The notes: generated by a model not told the origin, from the letters alone. A stretch of DNA of 33,612 nucleotides from Microbacterium sp. (GCA_031286555.1 JAITUD010000233.1:1-33612), one strand, 5' to 3'. Shown: positions 1 through 8,677, counted from the stretch's first letter. Numbers and translations: made by a program.

Positions 1-957
1 GGCTGGTACGGCGAGGAGACGCTCGACGTCGAGGCCGTGCACGCGATGGCACCGGCAGCGAAGGTCCGCTACTACGCGGGCAAGAGCTGCCTGGATGCCG
101 ACCTGCTCGACACCTTCAACAGGATCAACGACGAGAACGTCGCGAACATCGTGACGAACTCGTGGGGCGGCGTGGGCGATGTCACCCGACCTGCGCTGCT
201 GCTCGCCTATGAGAACGCCTTCCTGCAGGGCGCCGCGCAGGGCATCAGCTACGTGTTCTCCAGCGGCGACAACGGCGACGAGGTGACCTCGCTCGGCACT
301 GCGCAGACCGACTACCCGGCATCCGATCCGCTGGTCACCGCCGTCGGCGGAACCTCGACGGCGATCACGCCCGACGGCCTGGTCGGCGAGACCGGATGGC
401 AGACGTCGAAGTACGCGCTGACGGGCGGGGCGTGGGCGCAGACCGACGCCTTCCTGTACGGAGGCGGCGGCGGATACTCGTCGAACATCCTCGAGCCGAG
501 CTACCAGAAGGATGCCGGGATCGTCAGCCCGAACGGCGGACGGGCCGTGCCCGACGTCGCGATGGACGCCGACCCCACCACGGGAATGCTCGTGGGGCAG
601 ACGCAGACCTTCACCGGGAAGGCGGCGTACGACACCTACCGGATCGGGGGCACCAGCCTCGCCTCGCCGCTGTTCGCGGGAATGACGGCGCTGAAGATCC
701 AGGCGAACGGCGGCAAGGGATTCGGCCTGCTGAACCCGCTGATCTACAGCACTCAGGGCGACGGATTCCACGACGTCACCGGTGCGGGGATCGGCACCGG
801 TGCGATCCGGGTCGACTTCGTCAACGGCGTGGATGCCACGGGCGGCTACGCCTACTCGGTCCGCACCTTCGACAAGGCCACGACGACCCTGAAGGTCGGC
901 ACCGGCTGGGACGACGAGACCGGCTGGGGCAGCCCGCGCGCGGGCTGGATCGGCTGA
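1..957 (+). CDS. S53 family (sedolisin-type) serine-carboxyl peptidase, C-terminal part
   Basis: This is the C-terminal 318 residues of a protease whose start lies before the window; the frame is open from base 1. Sedolisins are secreted acid proteases with a Glu-Asp-Ser catalytic triad. Counting from the first residue visible here, E5 and D9 sit in GEETLDVE followed by AMAP, the usual Glu/Asp segment. D90 lies in SSGDNGD, the oxyanion Asp. S220 lies in GGTSLASP, the nucleophile motif. The C-terminal calcium site is represented by FHDVTG and GWDDETGWGSP near the end. The missing N-terminus would hold the signal peptide and the inhibitory prodomain. The gene converges on a DUF2127 gene and is followed by a strong palindromic terminator. 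The family call is firm; natural substrate is unknown. Confidence 0.93.
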   Translation, partial: GWYGEETLDVEAVHAMAPAAKVRYYAGKSCLDADLLDTFNRINDENVANIVTNSWGGVGDVTRPALLLAYENAFLQGAAQGISYVFSSGDNGDEVTSLGTAQTDYPASDPLVTAVGGTSTAITPDGLVGETGWQTSKYALTGGAWAQTDAFLYGGGGGYSSNILEPSYQKDAGIVSPNGGRAVPDVAMDADPTTGMLVGQTQTFTGKAAYDTYRIGGTSLASPLFAGMTALKIQANGGKGFGLLNPLIYSTQGDGFHDVTGAGIGTGAIRVDFVNGVDATGGYAYSVRTFDKATTTLKVGTGWDDETGWGSPRAGWIG

Positions 958-979
958 TCACGTCGCGCTGACAAGATTG

Positions 980-1013
980 ATGCCGCGCCCCGAGAGCTCT
1001 CGGGACGCGGCAT
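980..1013. terminator. Bidirectional palindromic terminator
   Basis: The arms GATGCCGCG and CGCGGCATC enclose an inner CCCGAGA/TCTCGGG pair around a tiny loop, giving a stem of about 16 bp with one mismatch. It lies between the stop codons of two convergent genes (957 and 1021) and can serve both. There is no U-tract, as is common in actinobacteria. Its design matches the hairpin at 3400-3433. Confidence 0.85.
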
Positions 1014-1020
1014 CCGTCTC

Positions 1021-1563
1021 TCAGCGCCGGTTCCGTCCGCGCGCCAGCCAGGGCATGCGGAGGCGGATCACGTCATGCAGGGAGCGACCTTCGCGCCATT
1101 CCCGGATGGTGAGCCAGATGATCACCGCGTCGAGCACGGTGAGCACGAGCACCCCGACCGAGAAGGCGAGCGCGAGGTCGACCAGCTGCACGATCAGAAG
1201 GATCGTCAGCGCACCGACTGCCCAGGGATAGACGCGCTTCGAGCCCAGCAGAAGTGCGACCACGATCGCGACCTTCACCGCGCCGTGCACGACCAGATAG
1301 ATTCCGCCGATCAGGAGAGTCCCCGTCGCGAGCCTCGCCGACTCGTGCAGGATCAGGTTTGCGATCAGGTCGTGAGGGTCCTCGGCCAGCTCGCCCGAGG
1401 TCAGCGCGCGCACCAGCGAGGTCAGCTGGACGTGGGTGATGAACAGCGCAGGGATCCCGACCAGCAGCTCGACGAGCCCGTCGAGAGCTTTGAAGAGCAA
1501 CCCGATCAGGAAGACCCAGTCCAGGACCAGGTCTCGTCGTGCGCTGGACCCGCGCGTTCGCAT
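1021..1563 (-). CDS. DUF2127 family integral membrane protein
   Basis: This encodes a 180-residue protein with about four hydrophobic segments. The first begins DLVLDWVFLIGLLFK; the others lie around residues 75-100, 110-130 and 130-150. A basic C-terminal tail ends in RGRNRR. The layout and the conserved opening (short basic N-terminus, then a helix with GLLFKALDG) fit the DUF2127 family of small membrane proteins of unknown function. The ATG at 1563 is the only good in-frame start before the first helix; its GGAG lies unusually close to it, so the start is somewhat uncertain. The HNH nuclease gene upstream ends 44 bases away on the same strand, so the two may be co-transcribed. Confidence 0.75.
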   Translation of the reverse strand: MRTRGSSARRDLVLDWVFLIGLLFKALDGLVELLVGIPALFITHVQLTSLVRALTSGELAEDPHDLIANLILHESARLATGTLLIGGIYLVVHGAVKVAIVVALLLGSKRVYPWAVGALTILLIVQLVDLALAFSVGVLVLTVLDAVIIWLTIREWREGRSLHDVIRLRMPWLARGRNRR

Positions 1564-1607
1564 GCTCCGACTCTGGCACCCGCGCGCTGAGAGCGCACGG
1601 CGAAAGT

Positions 1608-2369
1608 TCAGTGAGTTGGCACCGGCTCGTCGGGGCAGGTCGTGAGCACACGTGCGATCGCGTCGTGCTCGGCGGGCGTGACCCACAGGTCGTAGCGGGA
1701 CTTCACCGCGACCTGCCGGGCGACGTACGCGCAGCGGAAGTCCTTGTTCTTCGGCAGCCAGGTCGCCGCGTCGCCGTCGCGCTTCTGGGAGTTCGACGCG
1801 CCCTCGACCGCCAGCAGGTTCAGCGGATCGTTCGCGACGGCCGCCCGCTGCTGGGCGGTCAGCGCCTGTGCGCCCTTCTGCCAGGCGTCGCTGAGAGCGA
1901 CGACATGGTCGATCTGCACCAGCTCCGACGTGCCCTGGCCGCGGACGAAGTCGATCGTCGTGCCGGTGTACGGATCGTGCAGTGTGCCCGCGGTCACCCG
2001 GCAGCGGCCGTCGCGGACAGGACCAGTGAGCTGCGCGCCGAGGATGTCGTTGCGGGTGTCGCATCCGTTGTGGTCGACGTCCTGCCAGCGCGGGCCGAAC
2101 TGCGCCCGGTCGTAGCCGGTCTTCGCTGCGCGACCCTTCACGGGGAGCGTGGCGAGCAGCTCGAGGGCGGATCCGGGAGCAGCGCTCGGGCCTGGGCTGG
2201 GCGCCGAGGACGGCGTGGCGGTCGGCGCGGTCGGCGCGGGAGCGGCATCCGTCTGCTGATCGAGGACGCCGGAGGCCAGGCCGATGGCGAGGAGGAGCAC
2301 GATCACGGCGACGCTCACAACGCCCGAGGTCCGGCGGGCACGGCTCTTCTGCGTCGTCCGTCTGCCCAT
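1608..2369 (-). CDS. Membrane-anchored or secreted HNH endonuclease (DUF1524/GmrSD-like C-terminal domain)
   Basis: The protein has 253 residues. A basic N-terminus is followed by a single hydrophobic segment (about residues 16-34), then a Pro/Ala/Thr/Ser-rich linker (about 42-66), then a C-terminal nuclease domain. The HNH signature is visible as D154-H155 in QIDHVVALSDAW, N184 in NDPLNLLAV and N193/K196 in SNSQKRDGDAATW. Cys103/Cys123 and Cys213/Cys245 could form disulfides, which suits an extracellular enzyme. An upstream ATG would extend the protein, but the ATG at 2369 is preceded by GGAG at good spacing and directly precedes the basic region and the anchor. Related secreted HNH nucleases are common in actinobacteria and are thought to degrade extracellular DNA. 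Substrate is inferred. Confidence 0.85.
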   Translation of the reverse strand: MGRRTTQKSRARRTSGVVSVAVIVLLLAIGLASGVLDQQTDAAPAPTAPTATPSSAPSPGPSAAPGSALELLATLPVKGRAAKTGYDRAQFGPRWQDVDHNGCDTRNDILGAQLTGPVRDGRCRVTAGTLHDPYTGTTIDFVRGQGTSELVQIDHVVALSDAWQKGAQALTAQQRAAVANDPLNLLAVEGASNSQKRDGDAATWLPKNKDFRCAYVARQVAVKSRYDLWVTPAEHDAIARVLTTCPDEPVPTH

Positions 2370-2476
2370 CCTCTCCAGCCTATTCGTACGGCCGATCGCC
2401 CTGGCACCGTGCCCGGGGCGCGGCATACGATGCTGGCGTCAGGCGTTGTGCCCAGTGACGGACGAAAGGACGGAAC

Positions 2477-3379
2477 GTGGAGAACATGCAGAAGGTGGCC
2501 GTGCTCGGCACCGGAGTGCTCGGATCGCAGATCATCATGCAGGCGGCGTATCACGGCAAGGATGTGACGGCGTACGACATCTCGGACGAGATCCTCGCCA
2601 AGCTGCCGGCGAGGTGGGAGTGGATGCGCGGGCACTACCGCACCGACCTTCCCGACTTCACCGACGAGAAGTTCGACGCGGCGATCGGTCGCATCTCCAC
2701 GACGACGGTGCTCGCCGATGCGGTCGGCGATGCGGATGTCGTGGTCGAGGCCGTGCCGGAGAACCTCGAGCTGAAGAAGAAGGTGTGGGCGCAGGTCGGA
2801 GAGGCCGCGCCGGCGGGCGCGATCTTCGCGACCAACACCTCGTCTCTCATGCCCAGCACCTTCGCCGACGCGACGGGCCGGCCGGAGCGACTGGGCACGC
2901 TGCACTTCGCGAACATGGTGTGGCGCTTCAACACCGGCGAGGTCATGGGGCACCCGGGTACCGACCCGGCCGTGCTGGATGCGCTGGTGCAGTTCGCGAC
3001 CGAGATCGGCCTCGTGCCCTACCGCGTGCGCAAGGAGTCGCCCGGCTACCTGCTGAACGGCCTGCTCATCCCGTTCCTCGACGCCGGTGCGCGGCTGTAC
3101 GTGAACGGCGTCGGCTCTGTCGCCGACATCGACGGCATCTGGCGCAAGGCGACCGGTTCGCCGCAGGGCCCGTTCGAGATCTACGACGTGGTGGGCTTCA
3201 ACGTCGCCTACAACATCCAGGCGAACAACCCGCAGCCCAGCCCGTTCATCGAGGTGCTCAAGCGCGGCATCGACAACGGCAAGACCGGCATCGCCGACGG
3301 CGAAGGCTTCTACACCTACGACGCCGAGGGGCGGAACACCGGCGTCTCGTCGCAGTTCCCCGAGGTCTGGGGCAGCTGA
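2477..3379 (+). CDS. 3-hydroxyacyl-CoA dehydrogenase family protein
   Basis: The protein has 300 residues, the usual length of a single-function 3-hydroxyacyl-CoA dehydrogenase. The N-terminal Rossmann fold opens with VAVLGTGVLGSQI (G11, G13, G16 of the GxGxxG loop). N120-TSS, catalytic H143 in TLHFAN and E155 (12 residues on, the usual His-Glu spacing) form the active site, with N194 in the following helix. The family oxidises L-3-hydroxyacyl-CoA with NAD+. The segment after the His (MVWRFNTGEVMGHPGTD) departs from the classic FFNPVP form, so a non-fatty-acyl substrate is possible. The GTG start at 2477 is favoured because AAAGGA lies six bases upstream; an ATG at 2486 is the alternative. 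It is transcribed divergently from the nuclease gene. Confidence 0.85.
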   Translation: MENMQKVAVLGTGVLGSQIIMQAAYHGKDVTAYDISDEILAKLPARWEWMRGHYRTDLPDFTDEKFDAAIGRISTTTVLADAVGDADVVVEAVPENLELKKKVWAQVGEAAPAGAIFATNTSSLMPSTFADATGRPERLGTLHFANMVWRFNTGEVMGHPGTDPAVLDALVQFATEIGLVPYRVRKESPGYLLNGLLIPFLDAGARLYVNGVGSVADIDGIWRKATGSPQGPFEIYDVVGFNVAYNIQANNPQPSPFIEVLKRGIDNGKTGIADGEGFYTYDAEGRNTGVSSQFPEVWGS

Positions 3380-3399
3380 GCACGCTTCCTGTGACGACG

Positions 3400-3433
3400 G
3401 ATGCTGCTCCCGAGACTTCTCGGGGGCAGCATC
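3400..3433. terminator. Bidirectional palindromic terminator, same design as 980-1013
   Basis: GATGCTGC and GCAGCATC arms flank CCCGAGA and TCTCGGG around a very short loop. It lies exactly between the stop codons of the convergent dehydrogenase (3379) and SDR (3434) genes. The shared modular sequence with the first terminator suggests a repeated genomic element. Confidence 0.85.
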
Positions 3434-4222
3434 TCAGTCCACGCTGAGGCCGAGGCGCGCGCGATACTGGCGGCGGGTCACCGTCGCGCCGCCGAGCAGG
3501 CGCGCGCCGCCGTCGACGACGAGATCTGCGCCGGCGATGCGCCGCGCGGCCGGGCTGAGAAGCCAGGAGACGGCCTCGGCGATGTCGGTCGGCTCGACCA
3601 GTTCACGCAGCGGAGTGGCATCCAGTAGAAGGTCCTCGTCCTCGGGTGCGAGTCGGCCGGCGGTGTGCGGCGCCCTGGTCCATCCCGGCGTCACCGTGTT
3701 GATGCGGATTCCGAGGTGCCCGTACTCCGCTGCGGCCTGAGCCGCCAGCGCCGCGACGGCGGCCTTGGCTGCTCCGTACGCCGGATAGCCGGGCTGCGGA
3801 TCGGCGGCGTGAACGGAGCCGATGACCACGATGCTGCCGCCGCCGCGCGGGAGCAGCGCGCGGATCCCGGCGCGGAGCGACTGGAAGACCGTCGTGAGGT
3901 TCGAATCGATCACGTCGTGCCACTGATCGTCGCTGATCTCGTGCAGTGATGCGCCGCTGGTGGTTCCCACGCTGATCACAAGGGCGTCGAGTCCGCCGGC
4001 CTGCTCGATGCGGCCGAACGCCTCGTCCATCTGGACTCGAGACGCGGCGTCGGCGGGGAGCACCAGGGTGTCGGCGGGAAGAGAGGCGGCGCTCGCGGTC
4101 AGATGTGCGGGGTCTCGCCCGATCAGCGCCAGGCGATGGTCGTGCGACAGCAGATCGGCGATGGCGCCGCCGATCGAGCCGCCCGCTCCGATCACGGCGG
4201 CGAGGGGACGGGGCTGGGTCAT
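3434..4222 (-). CDS. Short-chain dehydrogenase/reductase (classical SDR)
   Basis: The protein has 262 residues. It shows the NAD(P)-binding loop GAGGSIG (G12-G18), N108 in SNLTTVF, catalytic S136 in VVIGSVH, and Y149/K153 in PAYGAAK, the complete Asn-Ser-Tyr-Lys tetrad. DGGARLLGG near the C-terminus is also family-typical. Start ATG 4222 follows AAGGAG. It is the last gene of the operon that begins with the permease at 8677, 62 bases after the mandelate-racemase-family gene. Its likely role is oxidation or reduction of a sugar or acid-sugar intermediate in the same pathway. The substrate cannot be read from the sequence. Confidence 0.88.
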   Translation of the reverse strand: MTQPRPLAAVIGAGGSIGGAIADLLSHDHRLALIGRDPAHLTASAASLPADTLVLPADAASRVQMDEAFGRIEQAGGLDALVISVGTTSGASLHEISDDQWHDVIDSNLTTVFQSLRAGIRALLPRGGGSIVVIGSVHAADPQPGYPAYGAAKAAVAALAAQAAAEYGHLGIRINTVTPGWTRAPHTAGRLAPEDEDLLLDATPLRELVEPTDIAEAVSWLLSPAARRIAGADLVVDGGARLLGGATVTRRQYRARLGLSVD

Positions 4223-4284
4223 CTGTGCTCCTTGGAAGGATGCCGGGCCGGAGACGGGGGAGGGGAAGCCGACCCGGCGGTCTT

Positions 4285-5487
4285 TCATTCTGCCCGGAAC
4301 TCGTCGACGAGATCCCAGTCGAGTTCGATTCCGAGGCCGGGGCCGGTGGGGACGGCGAGAGTGCCGTCCGAGAAGTCGAACCGGTCGACGGTCAGCTCGT
4401 CCCGCAGCGGGTTGGGCAGACGGTTGTACTCGTAGATGCGGAAGTTCGGCACCGAGGCCGACAGCTGCAGGGCGGCCGCGAGCCCGACGGCTGATCCGAC
4501 TCCGTGCGGAGCGATGTCGACATGGAAGGTCTCGCACAATGCGGCGAGCTTGCGCGACTCGGTGATGCCGCCGGCTCGGGCGAGGTTCGGCATGACGACG
4601 TCGACGGCGCCGTTCACGAGGAACTCCCGCTGATCCCACCGGGTGAACAGCGTCTCGCCGTTCACCAGGGAGACCGGGAGGGAATCGCGGATGCGGCGGT
4701 AGCCCGCCACATCGTCGACCGCGCACGGCTCCTCGATCCAGGTGATCCCGAGGTCCACCAGCCGGCGGACGACGTCGACGGCGCGATCGGCCGTGTACGC
4801 GCAGTTCAGATCGACGAGCAGTTCGCGATCCTCGCCGATGGCCTCCCGCACGGCCGCGGCATGGGCGACATCGGTGCGAGCACCTCGCCCGAGCTTGAGC
4901 TTGATCGCGTCGAAGCCCTGGTTCGCGAACCCGAGCGCATAGTCCGCCGAGGCGGCGGGCTGGTCCAGCATCGGCACCGGGCTGGCGTACACCGAGACAC
5001 GGTCGCGGTGCGGGCCGCCGAGCAGGCTGTGCACGGGCACGCCGTAGGCCTTGCCCTTGAGATCCCAGAGGGCGATGTCCACGCCGCTCATCGCCTCGAG
5101 GAAGTAGCCGCGGGTCTGGCCGCCGCCGCTCATCGACGAGAACACCTTCGACCACAGCCGGTCGATGGCGTCCGCGTCCTCGCCGATGAGCAGCGGCTCG
5201 ATGATGTCGCGCACGATCTGCGCGGTGACTCTGGGCGCGGGGAGCCCGTAGCACTCGCCGATCCCCTCCAGGCCGTCCTCGGTGCGCAGCCGGATCAGCG
5301 TCGAGTACTGGCCCTTCCGCTGCAGAGTCCGGTGACTCGCGGCCGGCTGCAGAAGCCAGGACGGAACGTCTCCGCCCGGATACAGGCGCGTGAACGGCGC
5401 GATGATCGGAATCGCTTCGACCGATGCGATGCGGCGCTCCGCGTCGCGTCGCATCGAGAGGGAGGGAGGGGTGTCGACGGTGCTCAT
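4285..5487 (-). CDS. Mandelate racemase/muconate lactonizing enzyme family protein, probable acid-sugar dehydratase
   Basis: This is a 400-residue enolase-superfamily enzyme. The N-terminal capping domain runs to about residue 140, then the TIM barrel. Visible active-site residues are K196 and K198 (KLKLG), metal ligands D226 (LLVDLN), E252 (WIEEP) and E278 (NGETL), the dyad D296 (VDVVMPNL) and H328 (APHG), and E353 at the last strand. K-x-K plus the His-Asp dyad place it in the mandelate racemase subgroup, which contains aldonate/aldarate dehydratases as well as racemases. The start lies 5 bases after the stop of the binding-protein gene with only a weak ribosome site, so translation is probably coupled. 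The neighbouring importer and SDR suggest uptake and dehydration of an acid sugar; the exact substrate is unknown. Confidence 0.85.
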   Translation of the reverse strand: MSTVDTPPSLSMRRDAERRIASVEAIPIIAPFTRLYPGGDVPSWLLQPAASHRTLQRKGQYSTLIRLRTEDGLEGIGECYGLPAPRVTAQIVRDIIEPLLIGEDADAIDRLWSKVFSSMSGGGQTRGYFLEAMSGVDIALWDLKGKAYGVPVHSLLGGPHRDRVSVYASPVPMLDQPAASADYALGFANQGFDAIKLKLGRGARTDVAHAAAVREAIGEDRELLVDLNCAYTADRAVDVVRRLVDLGITWIEEPCAVDDVAGYRRIRDSLPVSLVNGETLFTRWDQREFLVNGAVDVVMPNLARAGGITESRKLAALCETFHVDIAPHGVGSAVGLAAALQLSASVPNFRIYEYNRLPNPLRDELTVDRFDFSDGTLAVPTGPGLGIELDWDLVDEFRAE

Positions 5488-5492
5488 GGTTC

Positions 5493-6800
5493 TCAGTCAG
5501 CCAGCTTCTGCATCGCGGCCTGTGCCGTGTCGAGGGCGTCCTGTGCGGACTTCTGCCCGGTGAGGGCGGCCTGGATCTGCTCGGCGAGCTTGGCCTCCAT
5601 CTGCGAGTAGTTCGAGAACTGCCACAGCGGGTTGGGGGATGCGGTGTCGGTGATCGCCGTCTGCCAGGCGGAGGCGTACGGGTCGGAGGTGAAGGACTCG
5701 TCGGCGAGCGCGGTCTCGGTCGTGGGCACCGATCCGATCTCCTTGTAGCGGTTGATGCCGACCTCGGGCGTCGAGGTGTAGTACTTCGCGAACTCCGCGG
5801 CCGTCTGGGTCGGGCCCTTCTTGTAGACGACGATCAGTCCGCCCCACGCCAGGGACTGGGGCGCATCGCCGGACTTGACCACCGGACGGGCCACGGGGAC
5901 GGTGCTGTCCATCAGCGCAGGATCCGCCGCCTGAGAGATGAGCGTCCCGCGCACCTGGTTGGCGTCGTCGAAGAACGCGGTCTTGCCCTGCGAGTACAGC
6001 GTGCGCGCTTCGGGGCGTCCGAGCCCGAGCGAGATCAGCCCTTCCTCGTTCAGCCGGGTCAGCCACTCGAGTGCCTCGACGGCACCCTTGTCGTTGACGG
6101 CGATCTTGTCGCCGTCGACGACCTTCGAGCCGAAGGTCTTGAACCACGGGATGAAGTCCTTGATGGTCTCCGGCTTCGTCGCGAGCGCGTAGGGGACGAT
6201 GTCTCCGCCGAGCGCCTTGACGGCCTTGAGCGCTTTCTCGAACTCGTCGACGGTGGTCGGCGCCGAGGTGATGCCCGCCTTCTCGAGGAGCTGCTTGTTC
6301 TCGATGAGGCCGATCGAGCCGGTGTACCAGGGCAGGCCGTACTGCTTGCCGTCCACCTGTCCGTTCTTGAGGGATGCCTCGGTGTAGTCGACGCCCTTCG
6401 CGTATTCGGAGAGGTCGACGAGCACGCCGAGCCTGCTCATCGACTGGATGTCGGCGATGTCGAGCTGTGCGGCGCCCGTGGTCGAGCCGTCACGGGAGCG
6501 CAGCAGCAGCTGGTTGCGGTACTCGGCGAAGGGGAACGACACGAGATCGGCTTCGACGTCGTGCTGCGAGGTGAACCCGTCGACCTCCTGCTCGATGAGC
6601 GCCTTCTGCGCGTCCTCGCCGTAGTTCCAGCTGGTGAAGGTGAAGTCTTCGTAGGTCACCTTCTCTCCGGGCTTCGGGGCCGGGGCGGCGCCGGTTCCGC
6701 TGCAGGCGGTGAGGGAGAGTGCGGCGACGAGGCCGATCCCCACCGCGGTGATGAGGGTCCGATGCCGGGCGATGCCGGTTCGGCGCTGAACTGCAGACAT
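5493..6800 (-). CDS. ABC transporter sugar-binding lipoprotein (family 1 extracellular solute-binding protein)
   Basis: The protein has 435 residues. The N-terminus has a basic region, a hydrophobic stretch and the lipobox LTAC (Cys33), so the mature protein is a lipoprotein on the outer face of the membrane. The body reads as a CUT1-type binding protein, with segments such as YGLPWYTGSIGLIENKQLLEKAGI, here interrupted only by normal variation. It delivers substrate to the two permeases encoded just upstream (7787 and 8677). AAAGGA precedes the ATG. No stem-loop follows this gene, unlike the other three binding-protein genes here; the next gene starts 5 bases later. Substrate is probably a sugar acid or oligosaccharide, by association with the racemase-family enzyme. 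Confidence 0.9.
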   Translation of the reverse strand: MSAVQRRTGIARHRTLITAVGIGLVAALSLTACSGTGAAPAPKPGEKVTYEDFTFTSWNYGEDAQKALIEQEVDGFTSQHDVEADLVSFPFAEYRNQLLLRSRDGSTTGAAQLDIADIQSMSRLGVLVDLSEYAKGVDYTEASLKNGQVDGKQYGLPWYTGSIGLIENKQLLEKAGITSAPTTVDEFEKALKAVKALGGDIVPYALATKPETIKDFIPWFKTFGSKVVDGDKIAVNDKGAVEALEWLTRLNEEGLISLGLGRPEARTLYSQGKTAFFDDANQVRGTLISQAADPALMDSTVPVARPVVKSGDAPQSLAWGGLIVVYKKGPTQTAAEFAKYYTSTPEVGINRYKEIGSVPTTETALADESFTSDPYASAWQTAITDTASPNPLWQFSNYSQMEAKLAEQIQAALTGQKSAQDALDTAQAAMQKLAD

Positions 6801-6860
6801 GTCTGTCCTTTCGGGTTCTTGCAGGGTGTGGTGCGGAGGGCGTCGTCGGGCCTGACGGGA

Positions 6861-7787
6861 TCAGCCCTTGACAGCGCCGGAGCTGAGACCGGCGACGAAG
6901 TAGCGCTGCAGCGCGAGGAAGATGATGATCACGGGCAGCGAAGCGACCAGCGACGCCGCCATGAGCTCGGGCCATCGGTCGCTGAACTCGCTGAGGTAGG
7001 TGTTCACGAGCCCGGGCGGCAGCGTCCGGGTCGCGTCGCCCGAGAGCGTCAGGGCGAAGGCGAAGTCGTTCCAGCCGCGGATGAACGCGAACAGGCCGGC
7101 CGCGATCATGCCGGGGGCGACGAGCGGCATCAGGATGCGGTGGATGATCACGCCCTGCCCGGCGCCGTCCACCTTCGCGGCCTCGATGATCTCGTCGGGA
7201 AGGTTGTCGAAGATGCCCTTCATCATCCAGACGCACAGCGGCAGGGTGAAGGTCGTGAACGAGATGATCAGCGCCAGGTAGCTGTCCAGCAGGCCGAGTG
7301 AGCTGAAGATGCCGTAGATGGTGATCAGAAGCAGGATCTGCGGGAACAGCTGCGACACCAGGAGCAGGAACATGAAGGACCTGCGGCCGCGGTAGCGGAA
7401 CTTCGAGAACGAGTACGCGCAGTACATGCCGATGATGACGCTGCCGACGGCGGTGACAGTGGCGACGAGGATGCTGTTGCCGAGGTAGTGCAGGATGCGG
7501 CCGTCGGCGAACACGCGCTCGTAGGCACTGAAGTCGAAGCTCGTCGGCAGCAGCTTGGGTGGGAACTCGAAGACCTCGGCGCCGCTGCGCAGGCTGGTCA
7601 GCAGCATCCAGTAGATGGGGGCGAGCGCGAACAGCGTGATCAGCAGCAGCGAGAGCCGCCGGCCCCATGCGACCGGCTTGGTCTCGGCATCCGCTGAGCG
7701 GACACGGCGGGCCCGCTGCGGCGCTGCGGCGGCCGTGACGAGCGTCTCGGTGGCGCCCCGGGACTCCCTGGTGACGGTGGTGGTCAT
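6861..7787 (-). CDS. Carbohydrate ABC transporter permease, MalG type
   Basis: This is a 308-residue inner-membrane permease of the CUT1 class with six predicted helices. The cytoplasmic coupling loop EAAKVDGAG lies before the last helices, and the C-terminus ends SSGAVKG, typical of the MalG-like partner. Its ATG overlaps the stop of the preceding permease gene as ATGA (7784-7787), so the two are translationally coupled. It forms the channel with the partner at 7784-8677 for the lipoprotein at 5493-6800. No ATPase gene is nearby; a shared MsiK-type ATPase encoded elsewhere is likely. Confidence 0.92.
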   Translation of the reverse strand: MTTTVTRESRGATETLVTAAAAPQRARRVRSADAETKPVAWGRRLSLLLITLFALAPIYWMLLTSLRSGAEVFEFPPKLLPTSFDFSAYERVFADGRILHYLGNSILVATVTAVGSVIIGMYCAYSFSKFRYRGRRSFMFLLLVSQLFPQILLLITIYGIFSSLGLLDSYLALIISFTTFTLPLCVWMMKGIFDNLPDEIIEAAKVDGAGQGVIIHRILMPLVAPGMIAAGLFAFIRGWNDFAFALTLSGDATRTLPPGLVNTYLSEFSDRWPELMAASLVASLPVIIIFLALQRYFVAGLSSGAVKG

Positions 7788-8677
7788 GATTCGCGCTCCA
7801 TTCCACGCAGGTAGAGGACGACCACCGGCAGCAGGAGCAGCATCCAGAGGATGCCGAGGGCACCGGCCATGCCGAGATCGAATCCCTTGAACGCGGTCTC
7901 GTAGACCGCGAGGGAGAAGGTGGTGGTGGCTCCGGCAGGGCCGCCCTGAGTGAGCACGTAGAGCAGGTCGAACTGCTGGAAGTTCCAGATGAACTCGAGC
8001 AGCACGACCACGCTGGCCACGGGCGCGAGCCCGGGTGCCGTCACGTAGCGGAACCGCTGCCACGAGTTGGCGCCGTCCATCCGGGCAGCCTCGTACACGT
8101 CGTTGGGGAAGGACTGCAGTGCGGCGAGCAGCATGACCATCATCCAGGGGAAGGTCGCCCAGGTGCGTGCGACGATCACCGCCGTCATCGCGCCAGGGCC
8201 CGACTGCAGCCAGGCGACGTTCTCGCCGATCGCGCCCATGCTGCGCAGCACTCCGTTGAGCACGCCGTAGTTCGCGTCGAAGATCCACAGCCAGAGGAAG
8301 CTGACCACGACTCCGGGCAGCACCCAGGGGAAGAGCAGGACGCTGCGCAGGGCCGCTCGGCCCCGCATCCTCTGGTTCAGGCCGAGCGCGGCGACCAGAC
8401 CCACCAGGAACGGCAGGATCGTGGCGGGAATCGCGAAGGTGAGTGTCGTGATCGCCAGCGGCAGGAACTCGCCGGTGAGCGCGTCGATGACGTTCGCGAG
8501 CCCCACGAAGGTCTTCTCGGGGTAGAGCAGGCTGCTCTCGAAGAACGCATCTCCGAGTGCGGCGAGGAGCGGGTAGATCAGGATCGCGACGAGCAGCGTC
8601 GCGGCGGGGGCGATGAGCAGCAGCGGGAACAGATTGCGCTGCCGGCGGCGCGGCGTCGTAGGGATGGCGACTGCCAC
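7784..8677 (-). CDS. Carbohydrate ABC transporter permease, MalF type
   Basis: This is a 297-residue permease and the first gene of the operon. The frame is open further upstream, but the GTG at 8677 is preceded at four bases by AAGGAGG and begins just before the basic region and first helix (NLFPLLLIAPAATLL), so it is the preferred start. The coupling loop reads EAARMDGAN. The gene leads an operon of five: MalF-type, MalG-type, binding lipoprotein, racemase-family enzyme, SDR. A TTGACA promoter with a palindrome on it lies about 90 bases upstream, next to the divergent GntR gene. Confidence 0.9.
   Translation of the reverse strand: MAVAIPTTPRRRQRNLFPLLLIAPAATLLVAILIYPLLAALGDAFFESSLLYPEKTFVGLANVIDALTGEFLPLAITTLTFAIPATILPFLVGLVAALGLNQRMRGRAALRSVLLFPWVLPGVVVSFLWLWIFDANYGVLNGVLRSMGAIGENVAWLQSGPGAMTAVIVARTWATFPWMMVMLLAALQSFPNDVYEAARMDGANSWQRFRYVTAPGLAPVASVVVLLEFIWNFQQFDLLYVLTQGGPAGATTTFSLAVYETAFKGFDLGMAGALGILWMLLLLPVVVLYLRGMERES

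Noticed and set aside
3434..5254. An apparent fusion joining the SDR to a long upstream extension
   Set aside because: The upstream part is the out-of-frame shadow of the racemase-family gene. The SDR has its own ATG at 4222 with AAGGAG and a typical family N-terminus.
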